64,000 bases of DNA from Stropharia rugosoannulata (GCA_028532985.1 JANCIK010000012.1:186001-250000); one strand, 5' to 3'; counted from the stretch's first letter, positions 1 to 11,451 are shown. Made by a program: numbers and translations. Notes: generated from the sequence alone by a model not told the origin.

Positions 1-1075
1 TGAGGACACAAATGTAGACGCAAAGGTTGTCTGACTAGGATGGAGGGAGGAGGTCCTTGCCAAAGTAGTGTAGGTTTTTCCTTTTTTTGTCTTGATAGTT
101 TGTGCGATTTTCCGTATGATAGAGCTACTTTTAGCTTCAGACACTATAATGACTTTGTACAATATATGCCCTAGCTCTACGTACTATTTTCTGTCTTCTT
201 ATACTGCATTCACACATACAGGAGTCTGTAGTCTTTATGCCGATGTAATGCTCAAAGCTTGAGCTCTAGACCATTTGAACTTCGCCTTCGTTCACCTAAT
301 TTCGGTGTGAACTCTTGTCTTTATCACAAGGAACAATGTATTTTGAGGACCAGGCAATGGGGATGCTATATTTTCGGCATGCATTCCAGACATACTTTAC
401 TTCTTTATCTTGTTTTCCTGGTAGGCTATTATGGTTTATAACTTCTAGGGTAGAAAACGAAAATAGTTATGTCTTATTCAGCCTAATTAATGAGAATTCT
501 CTCAGTTCCAACGCTTCGACCTCTACAGTATCCCTAGCCTGTGTACTTCGATTGATTTAGTGCGTGCATGGACGATACTATACGGACCTACTGTATACCT
601 CTTTATGATATTGAGACCTGAAGTCATCGAACGTTAACCAAATAAATCCCCCGTTGCAATGTGTTATCAGGTTCCAGGGCCTAAATTTAGGCTACTTCAA
701 GCTTTTGCTTTTTATGACTTCTCCGCAAGCTTATGTGGCTTACTTGTGCCAAATGTTGAAGGATACCGAGCTTATAATCCTGCTGCTGGAGTCCGGGCCA
801 GTCATGAGATGCTTATGCGCTTCAACGATACTCCAAAATGAAGTTCTTTTTCCCAACCCAGACGGACATCTTCTCAGAGCAGTGGATGTACGCATGTATT
901 GGTATTTGAGTTTTGACCTCAGAATTATTCGGTATGCAGCTTGCTCCATACAGAGGGCGCTCCAGCTCGGCAACTTACAGAATATCAATTTGAGTGAACA
1001 AGGAAAACGAGTATAAATACAGGTTGGAAACTCATAGCATCCTCAGGTCCCTCCTCTGGAACTTTATAAACAGCA
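1..1075. other. Left-edge stretch without a recognisable gene
   Basis: I see no protein family here. The short open frames on both strands lack conserved motifs and plausible exon chains. The last ~65 bases are the promoter and leader of the lectin-like gene that follows. The stretch may also contain the 3' end of a gene lying outside the window. Confidence 0.4.
1012..1019 (+). promoter_or_regulatory. TATA box of the lectin-like gene
   Basis: TATAAATA lies 57 bases upstream of the chosen ATG at 1076. That is a normal fungal spacing and it supports this start. Confidence 0.5.
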
Positions 1076-1794
1076 ATGGCCCCTCTTTCAGTTGAATCTC
1101 TCCTCAAAGTCATTGACTTAACTTCTTGCAGCGGGCCAACTGATGCCAAAGTGGTCGTCGTACCGCTCCCCAAGAACACTGTTGGAATGATATTTGGGGT
1201 GAGTGGACCATCAACCTTGTTTCTAAGTGATTATTAAATCACTACAGCAAATGATAGCAGAATGGCGCCAGCGCTTCAACATTTACATTCTCAGTACCAA
1301 TTATATGCCCGTAGATACCCAAGTTATTTTTGACGCCACATCTAACGGGTCTCGCTTCAACATCACCCGAGTTAACCCACCATCTGCTCAACAACTCGAC
1401 CCGAATATCTTCAGCGTTGGCCCATTTTCTGATGATCGGTACATTGCAGTTTACTGCTCCCACCAGAAGCCCGGAAGTACCAGCTTCTCCCAGAGTGACC
1501 CCCGCCAGAGCTGCGTAAGTGTCTCATTTACACACCTTTCATCTCAATAAAACGGACTACACATAGCACATGTTCACTATTGGCGGAAAGAGCGCTATGA
1601 GCGTCACCATGGTACATTGTCATTTCTTATGAAACTTTCCGCGTGCTGAAAAAACATAAAATGCAGGTTAATGCCGAAGACGGAGGCGACACTGACTACC
1701 ATGACACTGTCGTCGGTGTTGCTGTGTGCTAGTGAGTGCTATAAATTTTAGTTTTGAAATAACTCATCAACTCTGCCATAGCATGGACAAGTGA
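1076..1794 (+). CDS. Small calcium-dependent lectin-like protein (PA-IIL/CML-type C-terminal motif)
   Basis: Five exons can be joined in frame: 1076-1198, 1248-1514, 1567-1611, 1667-1731 and 1782-1794, giving about 170 residues. All introns are GT-AG. The first exon begins MAPLSVESLLKVIDLTS. The C-terminal part carries EDGGDTDYHDTVVGVAV, which resembles the acidic calcium-binding loop of bacterial fucose/mannose-binding PA-IIL lectins (EDGxDxDYxDxVV). Families with this loop bind sugars through calcium ions, so a cytosolic or secreted sugar-binding role is possible. No signal peptide is visible at the N-terminus. If the last intron is not spliced, the frame stops at the TAG at 1730-1732 and loses only the last few residues. 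The lectin assignment rests on one motif and is an inference. A DUF4114-like domain has a similar loop and is the main alternative. Confidence 0.55.
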
Positions 1795-2411
1795 TCACAG
1801 GAAGCCTCATATCTCTTCGTGAGATGTCTAAGTTGACCTTCAATAGTATCCACGTAAAACTATGAGAAAAAAAAACATTTAAATTTTTTGAAGTAGCCTG
1901 TCAGTATCTGCTATGTACTTTTAAATGAAATTAAGACATTAGTGTGCTTACTACTTTTCTCGCTTCTGTAATAAGGCCAAGGGTTGAGTTAGCTTCTCAC
2001 CTTTCATGACATCGCGTGAGTCGTGATACCCAAACGCTGTCCCTGCGGCGGACGGTCTGCCGCATTCCGCCAAGCCTGGTATTTACCGTGTCTTAAATCT
2101 TGACCCTTCCTGTAAGGTTCTGATACTCTCAAGATTCAAAATGTTGTACATAAGTTCAACATAAGTTATGCTCTATCGTATTCCCACGCCGCGCGTAAAC
2201 GCAGTCATCACGGCATCATTGATCGTGGGCGCTTAACCTTATTGTTCCCCATACGGATCACACAGTACGTCACAAGCACATATGTTCCATTCAATACAAT
2301 GCAGTATATGAACTACAGAGGGACATACTGTCCTAAATGCAAATACGATTACAAACTTCGTAGGCATTGTCCACCACTGGAAGGGTGCTGGAACCCAGCC
2401 GTATTCCAAAA
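1795..2411. other. Intergenic stretch, 3' flanks of two convergent genes
   Basis: About 600 bases between the ends of the lectin-like gene (plus strand) and the Kre9/KNH-like gene (minus strand). It is AT-rich with homopolymer A/T runs near 1860-1885. No coding pattern or RNA gene is seen. Confidence 0.4.
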
Positions 2412-2974
2412 TCAGAATAAGCTGTTGCTCCCGGTAATGGTAAAGTCGGGAGAGAAATCTCCAGAGTCTCCAAAGACTTGAGTAGATGGTCAGCAATAGA
2501 GGCAGAGAAATATGCTCATCACCTACGCTGGATCTCGTATGTCCCGTTCCTAACATTTGGAACAACGAAGCTCGTGGAACCGGTAAGGATGCTGAATCCT
2601 GCAGCAAGCACGACTGTGTTAAGCACTACATCAGAGGACTGCTTGCCATACAAAAATAATGTTAAAATACCAGGAGTAGGCGTGCCATTCTGAGCGAGCT
2701 GGATTTGACCAATGGGGTTGGTAATTTGCTTAGGAGCGTCTGCGGTTTCCCTTGAAATATACGTATTGTCCATTTAATGCTAAATATTACTTTTAACAAC
2801 AGAAGCATACCAAGTGACGGTGACTGTAGTCCCAACAGTCCAGACAGTTTGGGCGGTAGGCGTGAGAATTTTTGGGACAAAGACATCCTGAGCACTGCGA
2901 GCATTAAGGGTCATTGCGTTCGCAGAAGACACTGCAAAGGCTGCAGCCAAAGTCATAACGCTAGTGAACTTCAT
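2412..2974 (-). CDS. Secreted Kre9/KNH-like (Ser-Thr-rich, Ig-like N-domain) cell-surface protein
   Basis: Three exons on the minus strand (2974-2811, 2750-2527, 2476-2412) give 150 residues with phases that match exactly. The protein starts MKFTSVMTLAAAFAVSSANA, a clear signal peptide. It then shows the Kre9/KNH N-terminal domain pattern: VPKILTPTAQTVWTVGTTVTV, then TWETADAPKQITNPIGQI across the first splice, and the usual end FGDSGDFSPDFTI. Members of this family are small secreted or GPI-anchored wall proteins. Kre9 and Knh1 are linked to beta-1,6-glucan formation in yeast. No C-terminal GPI signal is visible, so this copy is probably soluble and secreted. The splice that restores the TW-E-TADAP motif uses donor GTATGC. 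Confidence 0.85.
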
Positions 2975-4448
2975 TCTTATTGAGAGATGTAGGAGATAGT
3001 AGCTAGTAGTAGGAGTTGATCCTTGAGAGTCGACTGAGCTGGGGATAATTTGTCTGGCACTTATCCAAGACTTTATATACGTTTAGTTGGTGCCATATAT
3101 GCACAAGAGTCAATATCCGGTATGCGCGTTATGGACCATGGTGCGGCCAATGCTAGCCAGCGTGAGGCTCCTGTAATTCAGTGGTATGTAAATTTACATT
3201 CAAAACAATCTTGAATGATAGAAATCATATCTCGAGTCCTTTCCTGAGGCCTGTTAACTTCCCGACGGGAAAGTTCGGGTTACGTTATAAATAGGCCACG
3301 ATGATAACATTTAACTCTCTCAACAGAATGCTTCAATGATACTCCACCGATGACTCAGATATTCTGTGAATACTGCTGCACAAGGCCTTCTGATAAAGTC
3401 TTATTTGCTGGTGGTATCATAATCGTATAAGGATGGGTCAAACCCTGACTAACATCAGTGTTCTCATCGACGTTACAATCTGTTTTTCCATGACAGCATT
3501 CACTGGTGTGCCGAAAATGTCACCCAATCAACCTTGAAGAATTTATGTCCAGAGTAAGTCCAAATATAACGGATAGCCATCGAGTCCTGCCACTGCTCCA
3601 ACCTGCTCTAATTATTCCCACTTATGTGCGAAGAAATAACTGCTATCACCTACATCGGGGTATTCACTTTTTATAAACCGTACAATAGATGGTTATACAT
3701 GACCATGACACCCCGCTATACACATGAAGGGCAAGTAGTTTGGCAGTGACTGATGGATGTGGGAGGCTCCGCCTCAATGGCGGAAGTAAAGAGCATGCTA
3801 CTCTCAGGCCACCTGTCACAGTTAAGGCCCGTCATAGTTGGGAGCTATTGCAAAAGTATTTATGTCCTATACGATATGTATCATACCATTTATGTTTAAA
3901 ATCCAAAACTACATGGTCTAGACAGCTGTTAAAGTCTCTAAGCTGGAAACACGGATCGTAATCATAAGGAAAAGTAAATTCTACCAAAATGGCAGAGACT
4001 AGTGGAGCCCGCCATTGACCCAATACACCTAGCGATGGTTTGATTCTACAAGCGCTCCATAAGGCACGGACCCCAGGAAAGGTGTGAGACTTTGATGTAG
4101 CCCTCCAGTTCAAGCCACACCTATCATTGTATAGAAGAATCGGGGATGTGCCATGATCGGCATTTAAGCGCTGGGTGGAGTTGCCGTGATGCCGCCGCTG
4201 CCAAAATAACTCTTGGCAACGACAATAAGCGCCGTCTTCCTGAAATGGGTTTCTCATAACGAACCTCCAAGCTCACAATGCACAAACGCAGATTCCTCGA
4301 AATGAGCTATACACGGGATTCTGCTAACAAAAAAAATTGGAGTAAATTTCTATCAATATGCGCAGCTGTAGAGTCGCGATGAAGCCGGTTTTGCTACGCA
4401 GAAACCCATCATAAATCCGAGGGAAGAGCAGTTGCGTGAAACGTTCAT
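2975..4448. other. Intergenic stretch with no gene found
   Basis: It contains the promoter of the Kre9/KNH-like gene at its left end. A 141-codon minus-strand open frame at 3832-4257 has no recognisable motif and no plausible neighbouring exon, so I do not call it. No repeats stand out. Confidence 0.4.
3072..3079 (-). promoter_or_regulatory. TATA box of the Kre9/KNH-like gene
   Basis: On the minus strand this reads TATATAAA, about 100 bases upstream of the ATG at 2974. Confidence 0.4.
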
Positions 4449-4559
4449 GGCAAGATGGCCGAGCGGTTAAGGCGTGTGACTCAAGCTTTAAACGCTTCCT
4501 GCTTTGAGTAGGTTTCTCATCACAGAAATGTGGCAGGGGTTCAAGTCCCCTTCTTGTCA
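4449..4559 (+). tRNA. tRNA-Leu(CAA) with a 33-nt intron
   Basis: The acceptor stem GGCAAGA (4449-4455) pairs with TCTTGTC (4552-4558), and A4559 is the discriminator base. A type-II D-arm (GCCGAGCGGTTAAGGC) follows. The anticodon stem TGTGA pairs with TCACA at 4520-4524, the anticodon CAA is at 4482-4484, and there is a long variable arm. The T-arm is AGGGG TTCAAGT CCCCT. The intron at 4486-4518 lies one base 3' of the anticodon. It contains CTTTGAG, which can pair with the anticodon region CTCAAG as in eukaryotic pre-tRNA-Leu(CAA). A T-rich Pol III terminator follows at about 4588-4601. Confidence 0.93.
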
Positions 4560-4573
4560 AATGTTTTGCTAAT

Positions 4574-5574
4574 CTACTCTGGGCAGTTTTTCTTTTTTCT
4601 TTCAGATTCCAAGTTGAAGTTTGAACTCAGTGAAGGCTCAAGCGGCGAAGATCGGGGCCCGGAAGGTGGGGGGTCCAAGACCAGTAATGAACCGAGGAGT
4701 GACAACGTCCAAACCCTGGAAACCTCTGGGCGGTGGTGAAAAGAAGCTAAAAGCCTTGCCTCAAGTCTAGTAGCTTTCAGCGACTCATCCAGCATTGAAA
4801 AAACACGCCATATCTGCAATTTATGCTCACCATCCGGAGTGTCATAACCAATAAAGTGACCTCCGATAGATATACCAATTGTAAAGGATAGTGATGAGCT
4901 TGAGTCGTGATCGACGGGCATAAGACAGTCTGTCCTCATTGGCGATGGCCTGTCTTCCAACTGGTCAGAGATAAGCTGTGTTTTGCTGAAACTGTCGGAG
5001 TCGAGGTTATAGCATGTCAGACCGCTAGTATATCCCAATACAAAAAGCTATCGCCCTCCCGGAGCGAGGTATATATTGTCGAGTAATGTCGGAGGGCCTT
5101 TCAACGTCTGTTCACGGGCGACATGAGTATCATCGGTTCGCCAGCCGCACTCTGCACTCTTCTAAAGCAAGAAAAGCTTCTGGAGTTCTTGAGAAGTATA
5201 GTTGTCCATAGTAGGGTACTCCAACACGGGCGGTATAACACAGGTACTAATGTGTTTTTTGACGAGGCCCTTCCAAATTATCCTAGACTCCGTTGCAACC
5301 AAAAAAAAGATTTGCATGTCTGATGTAGCCCGCTGTCAATCACCATATGAAAGTTTTGGAGTATATGAAATCTCAACCTACCTGGCGCAGCCTCCAATTC
5401 GTCCATTGCATTACCCCAATCAGTAGCTCGGTCGGGAGCGTCAACCCAGATGACGATGTCAGAGCACCGAAGGATTGATTCCTTGGAGACTGACTGAATG
5501 TTAGCGAATTGCCCCATATGATATAGATACATAGGATAGAGCACTCACTTGGCTTGGAGTCTGTATTCTGTCAT
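4574..5574 (-). pseudogene. F-box protein pseudogene with two in-frame TAG stops and a cut C-terminus
   Basis: The minus strand reads MTEYRLQA..., then an F-box-like start LTLPTELLIGVMQW, then IIWKGLVKKHISTCVIPPVL and YTSQELQKLF. This order is typical of the large basidiomycete F-box family, in which the F-box recruits Skp1-Cullin ubiquitin ligases and a propeller-like tail binds substrate. In the same frame a TAG occurs at 5164-5162 and another at 5050-5048. The second falls inside LAPGGR(stop)LFVLGYTSG, where the family usually has a tryptophan, so TGG to TAG is likely. After the stops the frame continues with GGHFIGYDTPDGEHKLQIW and VWTLSLLGSLLV. It then runs into unrelated sequence and ends 15 bases from the tRNA-Leu gene, well short of the usual length. 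The introns between the 5' exons still look intact, so the decay appears recent. Confidence 0.7.
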
Positions 5575-6053
5575 TGGTTAGTCGAAAGACATTGAGCATT
5601 CTTGTAGACTACTCAACAGAACAAATAAATACAGTAACCAGAAGGATGACTCGATGTAGGAAATTTTTGACCGTAGGGAGCAAGCACGAACCTTTGATCG
5701 GGGTTGAGGGAGCTCAGTCAGGCCAGGTCCATTCCGCTCTATATGATGTACAGGAGCAAACAGCACTTCAAGTTGAACAGCACCCAATTTCTAGTCTTGA
5801 CACCAGCCGCCTTAATATATCCAGGGTGTTGATGCACCTGTCCAAATTCGTCTTATCATGTAATATCGATCCCTTACACAAACCTTGCTAGTCTCCTTCA
5901 CAGACGAAATAAAACAGATGACGGTCGATCTAAGGAGACTGGCTTTCATAAACGCATGGCATCCGGATGTGATGATTTTGTCCGTCTATGATTTTGTCCG
6001 TCTATGATTTTGTCCGTCTGTCTCTAATAGTACAACAAATTGTGTAAGGTAAT
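5575..6053. other. Intergenic stretch between the F-box pseudogene and the P450 3' end
   Basis: Apart from the 16-bp tandem repeat at 5974-6020, nothing is recognised. Confidence 0.4.
5974..6020. repeat. 16-bp tandem repeat, three copies
   Basis: The unit GATTTTGTCCGTCTAT is repeated nearly three times without mismatch. It begins about 35 bases downstream of the P450 stop codon, reading on the P450 strand. Confidence 0.85.
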
Positions 6054-8453
6054 TTATGCCGCTCTATGGAAACGCACCCATAATCCACCCTTTAAACAGC
6101 TAAATTAAAACCTTAGGTGAGTTGCAAAATTAAACAAACATACCTTGACAAAAAGCGTGAGTGCCGCCGCAGGCCATATGCGCTCAAACGCCTGTCGCCC
6201 TTTGCGATTTTTCCATTCGGCAGGGGGCAGTGATTCCACTGGCTGGACATCGGATGCGAGCGTGAATCCGTCAAATTGCTGCAACAGGCGAATAAGAAAG
6301 TATGACATCTCATTGTACGCATAGTTCTGCCCTAGACACTGCACAGAAAAGGCGAAAAAGTGAATAAATTAAGTAATAGAACAACCAGAAACTGAAAAGG
6401 GCACTCACTATGCGCGGCCCCGCGCCAAAGGGCGTATACATAGTAGGGTTAGCCACATATCGCGCGATGCGTTTGGGGTCTAGCCAGCGCTCGGGATCGA
6501 ACACATCCGCGTCGGCACCCCACAGAGAAGGGTTGCGTTGGGTCAGGAGTGGGAGGTAAGTGATAGTCGTATTAGCGGGCATGTACAAAGGCCTTTGAAG
6601 TGCTTCTGCAGTGTCTTCCCGGACCACTCCTCCAGTGAAGGTGCCGTCTCCAGGGGGAAGAAGGCACGCAGAGGCGCGCGTCTCGCGTACGTTGAGTGGC
6701 ACGGGGGGGAAGAGGCGGAGTGTTTCGTTGATTACGGCGCGCACTGCAACTCAACGTTAGCCTGTTACCTTGTTAATCAACACAAAGAATGCGGCTTACT
6801 GTATTTCATGCCACGCAGCTGACTAAATGTGGGCGTGCCTGTAAATCCGCATGTGTCGAGCACCTCGGTGCGCAGGCGATCCAGGACATCTGGGTGGATA
6901 GCGAGGAAGTATGTAATGTACGTCAGTGTGCATGCAGTCTGAAATTATTTCCTATCAGCGGCTGAAAGAAGGAGCTAGATAGAAGACTGTTCCACATACC
7001 GTATCGCGCGAGGCCAGGAGCATGCTCAGCAGCTGGTCACGGATTAATATAGGATCTGAATGTTATTTCAGCACGGAAACACGAACCGCTGTGGTGCTCA
7101 CGTACCGTCTGTACTATCCGCTAGATGCTGCATAAAATTCTTCTCGTTCGTAAGACTAGACACGCCCGCTTTAAGCATCGCCGCCTTGTTGTCTAGAGCG
7201 AGACGCACAAGTGGATCAAGCCACGCATGAATAACACGACGATGCTCCTCATTTTTGTCCTTCGTTAGCTCAAACAACGGCCATATTGAACCTAATCGAC
7301 CACGGTTGGTTATGTTTAGCTGTGCAGTCTCAAATGCATACACGAACGAGCCGTAAGGGTCAGTCATCGCAGAGCCCTTAGGCCCGACGGCAGCGCTGGC
7401 GGCCGAAGGCAGCATTCCCGATAGCGTTTCGAGATTCTTGCCGAAGAGGAACTCGGAGGCAGTGTCAAGTGAGAATCGGCTGTAAAGGTCCTGCGCCTCA
7501 CAGGGCGTGCCTGAAGCTGCGAACCTGGACATGATCGAAAGCGTGTGCGTGCAGTGCCGCTCGAAGGTCTCAAAATCTTCGATGCGCTCCCGTGCGAAGA
7601 ATGGACGAGCGGTGGACCGGTGCTAGAAATATGTTAATGCCATAAACTCCCCTCGTCCATTGATTTGGAAGAGACGAACCATTTTCCAGACCTGGGGCAG
7701 AAGAAGTCCTTTTTAGGCGAGCTCTAGAATTCGAAGGTAGGGAACTTTCTCACCTCATCATCCCGGTTGAATATGCCCTCCCCCAAAAAAAGTTCCCTTT
7801 GAAATACAAGATAAGGTGACCGAGAAAATAAAATAAAAGAAAGACATCGACTGACATTCGCTCCTTCTGCGCCTTTCCTCGCCAAAAATTCGGAAACCCT
7901 GTCGCCTGTACGAACTTCATATGTTCTTTATCCATGGAAATAATCTATATTACAGCTGTAATCAGAGCTATGCCACATGTATAACGAGAATACGTCGCAG
8001 GCGAAATCCGTTTCATTCCCTTTGTAGCCCCGGTCCTCCATAAAACGAATTCGGGAAGAAAAGATAAAGACACACATTATCCCGCCACAGAATCCGGAGA
8101 TTGAGAGTAGTACATTGGTACTCTTCAAACAATTGGCGATACACATCAAGCACATATGCTGTTTTGAAGGCACACATCATCTTGAGCAGCACGTCGACGT
8201 TTCCGGGCCATTTTCCCTTGACTTGCGGTATTGATCTTGCATAAAGACTATGTGCGCGACGTTTGCGTGCCCACTCAACAAGAGAGGATTTTGAAGTTAA
8301 CCAGAGCAATACAAAGAGGATATAGGTGGGCAGGGAAAGCAGGCCTTTAGGGTAGCAAATATTGGAAAGAACGAAATGCCAGAGGAGAATAGGAATTCCA
8401 TAGTCCGTGGCTATATCACGGAGCAGCCTAGCGCGGTAGTTAGAAGGATCCAT
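6054..8453 (-). CDS. Cytochrome P450 monooxygenase, CYP63-like
   Basis: Ten exons join in frame to 599 residues: 8453-8076, 7944-7856, 7796-7754, 7691-7680, 7622-7106, 7055-7000, 6938-6800, 6743-6409, 6338-6144 and 6089-6054. The N-terminus MDPSNYRARLLRDIATD with following hydrophobic segments (around residues 15-60) anchors the enzyme in the ER membrane. Visible P450 marks are the I-helix SMLLASRDTT, the K-helix ETLR, PERW, and the heme-binding FGAGPRICLGQ whose cysteine binds iron. The protein ends VKGGLWVRFHRAA, as in CYP63-type enzymes. That family oxidises alkanes, fatty acids and aromatics in wood-decay fungi. The substrate here cannot be read from sequence. The fourth exon is only 12 nt and encodes VWKM. 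I chose the start at 8453 because an in-frame ATG 22 codons further upstream adds a non-family extension. Confidence 0.93.
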
Positions 8454-10583
8454 GCTTTGGCTGAAGGACGGATTGCGGATAGGGAGGAACAGTCGGGGAG
8501 GGCACCCAGTGGAAGGCAACTGCTTAAGAGCTCTTATGCATATGGGGCACCTCGCTCCAGAAAATCAGATTGTCTCAACACGGCGGGAAAAGCGACGGTC
8601 ACACACCTCCTTTTACATACGGCCACCCCCTAATGATCACAAAACGCGACAAGTGACCACGCAGACGCGGGCGTGGATTGCGCTAAAAACAGCATTCAAT
8701 AGTCGGTGGACAAAGTGCACCGACCGTTCGTTGATCCCATCATTTGTCGACCAGCATGCGCGTCATTGTGCGCTGCGCGACATAACAAGCATGCACACGC
8801 TGTTCTTGAGAGTTCTCATTTACTTGGAAGGGCGATCCATGTATCTTCTTCTGTATGTATAGCACTTCTAAAAGAGCACAGTTTTTGTAAGCCTCAACAA
8901 AGTTAACAGTCGGTCAGTCGGCGGCATAATCAAAATGAAGCTGGGTAAAATGAGTTCGGAGTTGACGATTTCAAAAGGAGTTACTAAGATTGACGAGTAG
9001 ACAGGTACTGTTTTTGCCATCTGTCGTATATGAGAGGCCACGCAGAAATGTAATTGCTGACCGCTGCACACCCCCGGCGGCAACGTAATACTTTTCTGTC
9101 GTTTATTACTTTTGCCAACTCTGACATGAAGATCCGTTAGTGATAAGTATAATCTGGTCACTGACGTTACCGGATACCGTATATCCTCCGTCCTGCTCTG
9201 CATATTATCGGGAATGGATATGTCTATAACCTGCAGGAATTTATCACGCTCCAAGTCTTGGCCGCTGTGGCAACTATTCATTTCCATAGAGTGGCGCTTC
9301 ACAATTTGATAGAAATTAAACATACACAATGCTGAGTCACAGTGACAGGGGAGCCGCCACGAGCCTGTGGGTTCACAGCGTGAGTAAGCAAGAAGGAAAT
9401 GTAACCGGAACCAGCCCCGGTATGTCAGATAAGCCGTGTCGCCCCCGACTAGTACATATTTAGCTTGTGAGTCCTTATAGTGCTCGGTGTTGTATAAGTA
9501 GCGCGCGCACTCCTAAATGTTCAAGGTCAATCATCAATAAACCAAAAAATATCTTGATTTGAGAAAAGTCTAGAATAGTGCGCAGTGAAATGAACACATT
9601 GGAGATTAATTGAGCCGTGGTCCATGGATGATCGATAATTAGTGGGAAGAGACAGGGAACCCGAGGAGATGCAAGTAGACATGAGCCGCCATTCAATCAA
9701 GGTTCCGGGCCAGATGCTGTAGAGTACTTATAATTGAGAACCTTTACAATAGGTACGATCTTCTGCAGATGAAGCAAGTTTGAAGGTTGATCCATAATTC
9801 ATTTTGACGCCTTTAGAATTATCTTCCCTGGGATGGCAGACGCTCTGCTAGCTGTGGTCACAGTTAAGAAGGTTCAGCAACGGATGTCCCTGATAGAAAG
9901 AATAAATTCCGAGTGAGGGAGGAGTTGATCTATCTGCCTTGGGCCGTCTAAAAGTTAGCCACCGTATCGATGACAAGGCAATCCAGTATCAGCGGAACAC
10001 TGCTAGATTATACGCTAAGCAAGTGGAATGGGGCTCAAACTCGACCGTGATAGATTGCTGCGATACGTGCGTAGTAATCGCTGATTCGAACGCGATTTCA
10101 AATCTGAACGACATTGTATTTTCGTATCGGGAATAATCTGAAAAAGTGAATGGTGAGCCGCGGGCATGATAGAGGTATTTGACCATTCATGAACACAGTA
10201 GCTTGTTGTGAATATCCCGAGTGGCATCAAACCAATTGCGTGCGTCCCGAAGGCAATTTAAAGTAGAGCAAAGGAGTTGATCAAAATGTGCTCACAGGGC
10301 AGGTGCACCAAGCTCTTCCTCCAGCCCTCATCGCATTAGGAAGAACTCCGGTTTCTCGGAACTGATAGAACTATTATCTCGACCAATGTACAATCGCGGG
10401 CCTCGTACTCGTCCGATAATTTTCTCATGATTTACAACAGTCAAATTCAGATATTCGATCTAAAGTATGTTTCGGTAAGCAATTGAGTACCTAAGATAAA
10501 GTGTTGAAAATGGGTAGTTACAGGTGCATCTACATAGCCTGCAGAGTAATAAGCATTTCATGTCTTCCCAGTTAACATCTCTG
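8454..10583. other. Intergenic stretch of about 2.1 kb without a supported gene
   Basis: It contains the P450 promoter at its left end. Open frames at 8452-8862 (plus) and 8868-9329 (minus) show no motif, no signal peptide and no exon partners, so I leave them uncalled. No tandem repeats are seen. Confidence 0.4.
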
Positions 10584-11229
10584 TCATCTGGAACTATGAG
10601 ATACGTTGTCGAGTGCTGCCAGCTGGGACACGAGATCGTCCATGACCAAACCCGTACGCTGGTGACCAGGGGGAGCGCCACCTGCCTGAGCTGCAGTACT
10701 GCCCGTTGTATGTAATGCGGGCCCTCGGGTAGGCACAAGGGGGTGCGATGTCGATGAAGGATCGAAGCCTGGGGCAATGCGGCGTAGTGCTTCGCGCTTA
10801 CGGCGCTCCTTCTCATCGTCTCGTGCTCTGAGAAATGCCTCGCGTCGTGCAGCGTGTGCAGAAAGTGTTGCACGGCGTGCGGCCTCGACGTTGATTACGA
10901 GGCTCTCGAGGGTAAAAGGATAGACGAACTAGGCGACCACAATATGATCAGATAATTGGGCCGGGCTATTCCGTGAACAACATACATATGCATTTACAGA
11001 GTCTGGCAGAGGATGTATATCCTGAGGTAGCTCAACCTAGGTTCAATGTTTGGAATAAGAATATGATGGAGGAAAAGGCAGGGTAGACTTTACGAACAGG
11101 AGGCGGAACCCGCAAACTGGGGTTCTTGATCAAAGGAATCTCATGTGCTGCCTTATAGGGTGCTGCATGACATTCACACTATACCACACTATAGACTTTC
11201 GAGCTGCACATATGCTCACATTCGCTCAT
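10584..11229 (-). CDS. Small conserved fungal protein of unknown function (RRIAPGF motif)
   Basis: Three exons (11229-11220, 11147-11098, 10928-10584) give 134 residues with matching phases. The protein begins MSESHEIPLIKNPSLRVPPP. A basic helical segment follows (AARRATLSAHAARREAFLRA, then DDEKERRKREALRRIAPGF), then a proline/threonine linker, and it ends MDDLVSQLAALDNVSHSSR. I recognise the KREALRRIAPGF pattern from uncharacterised Dikarya proteins but cannot name a function. The middle is probably one long charged helix. The first coding exon is just 10 nt and uses a GTGAGC donor. The gene is divergent from BUD32, with 222 bases between the two start codons, so the two probably share a promoter. 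Confidence 0.7.
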
Positions 11230-11451
11230 AAAGTAGTAAGATTTCCGGATACCAGGAAGACGAGAGGTGACGGTTTAGAGAACGGGTTCAAAGCTGGGAG
11301 GGTCGCTTTGCGGACTTGTAAAGTCAGGATCCAAACAGACGCACACAAGAGCCCCGGCCTGTCATTCTTGGTCCAAAATACTGCACCGTCTAAGTTGATT
11401 CCCTTTGATTCCTCACCGTCATTATCTTGCCTATATCATCCACTTGTCGAG
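11230..11451. promoter_or_regulatory. Shared bidirectional promoter between BUD32 and the small conserved gene
   Basis: The two divergent start codons are separated by 222 bases. No clear TATA box is seen on either side, which would fit housekeeping genes. The function as a shared promoter is inferred from spacing alone. Confidence 0.45.

Noticed and set aside
3832..4257. 141-codon minus-strand open frame
   Set aside because: No motif, no exon partner, no promoter signal; could be chance.
8868..9329. 153-codon minus-strand open frame
   Set aside because: No recognisable family and no supporting splice structure.
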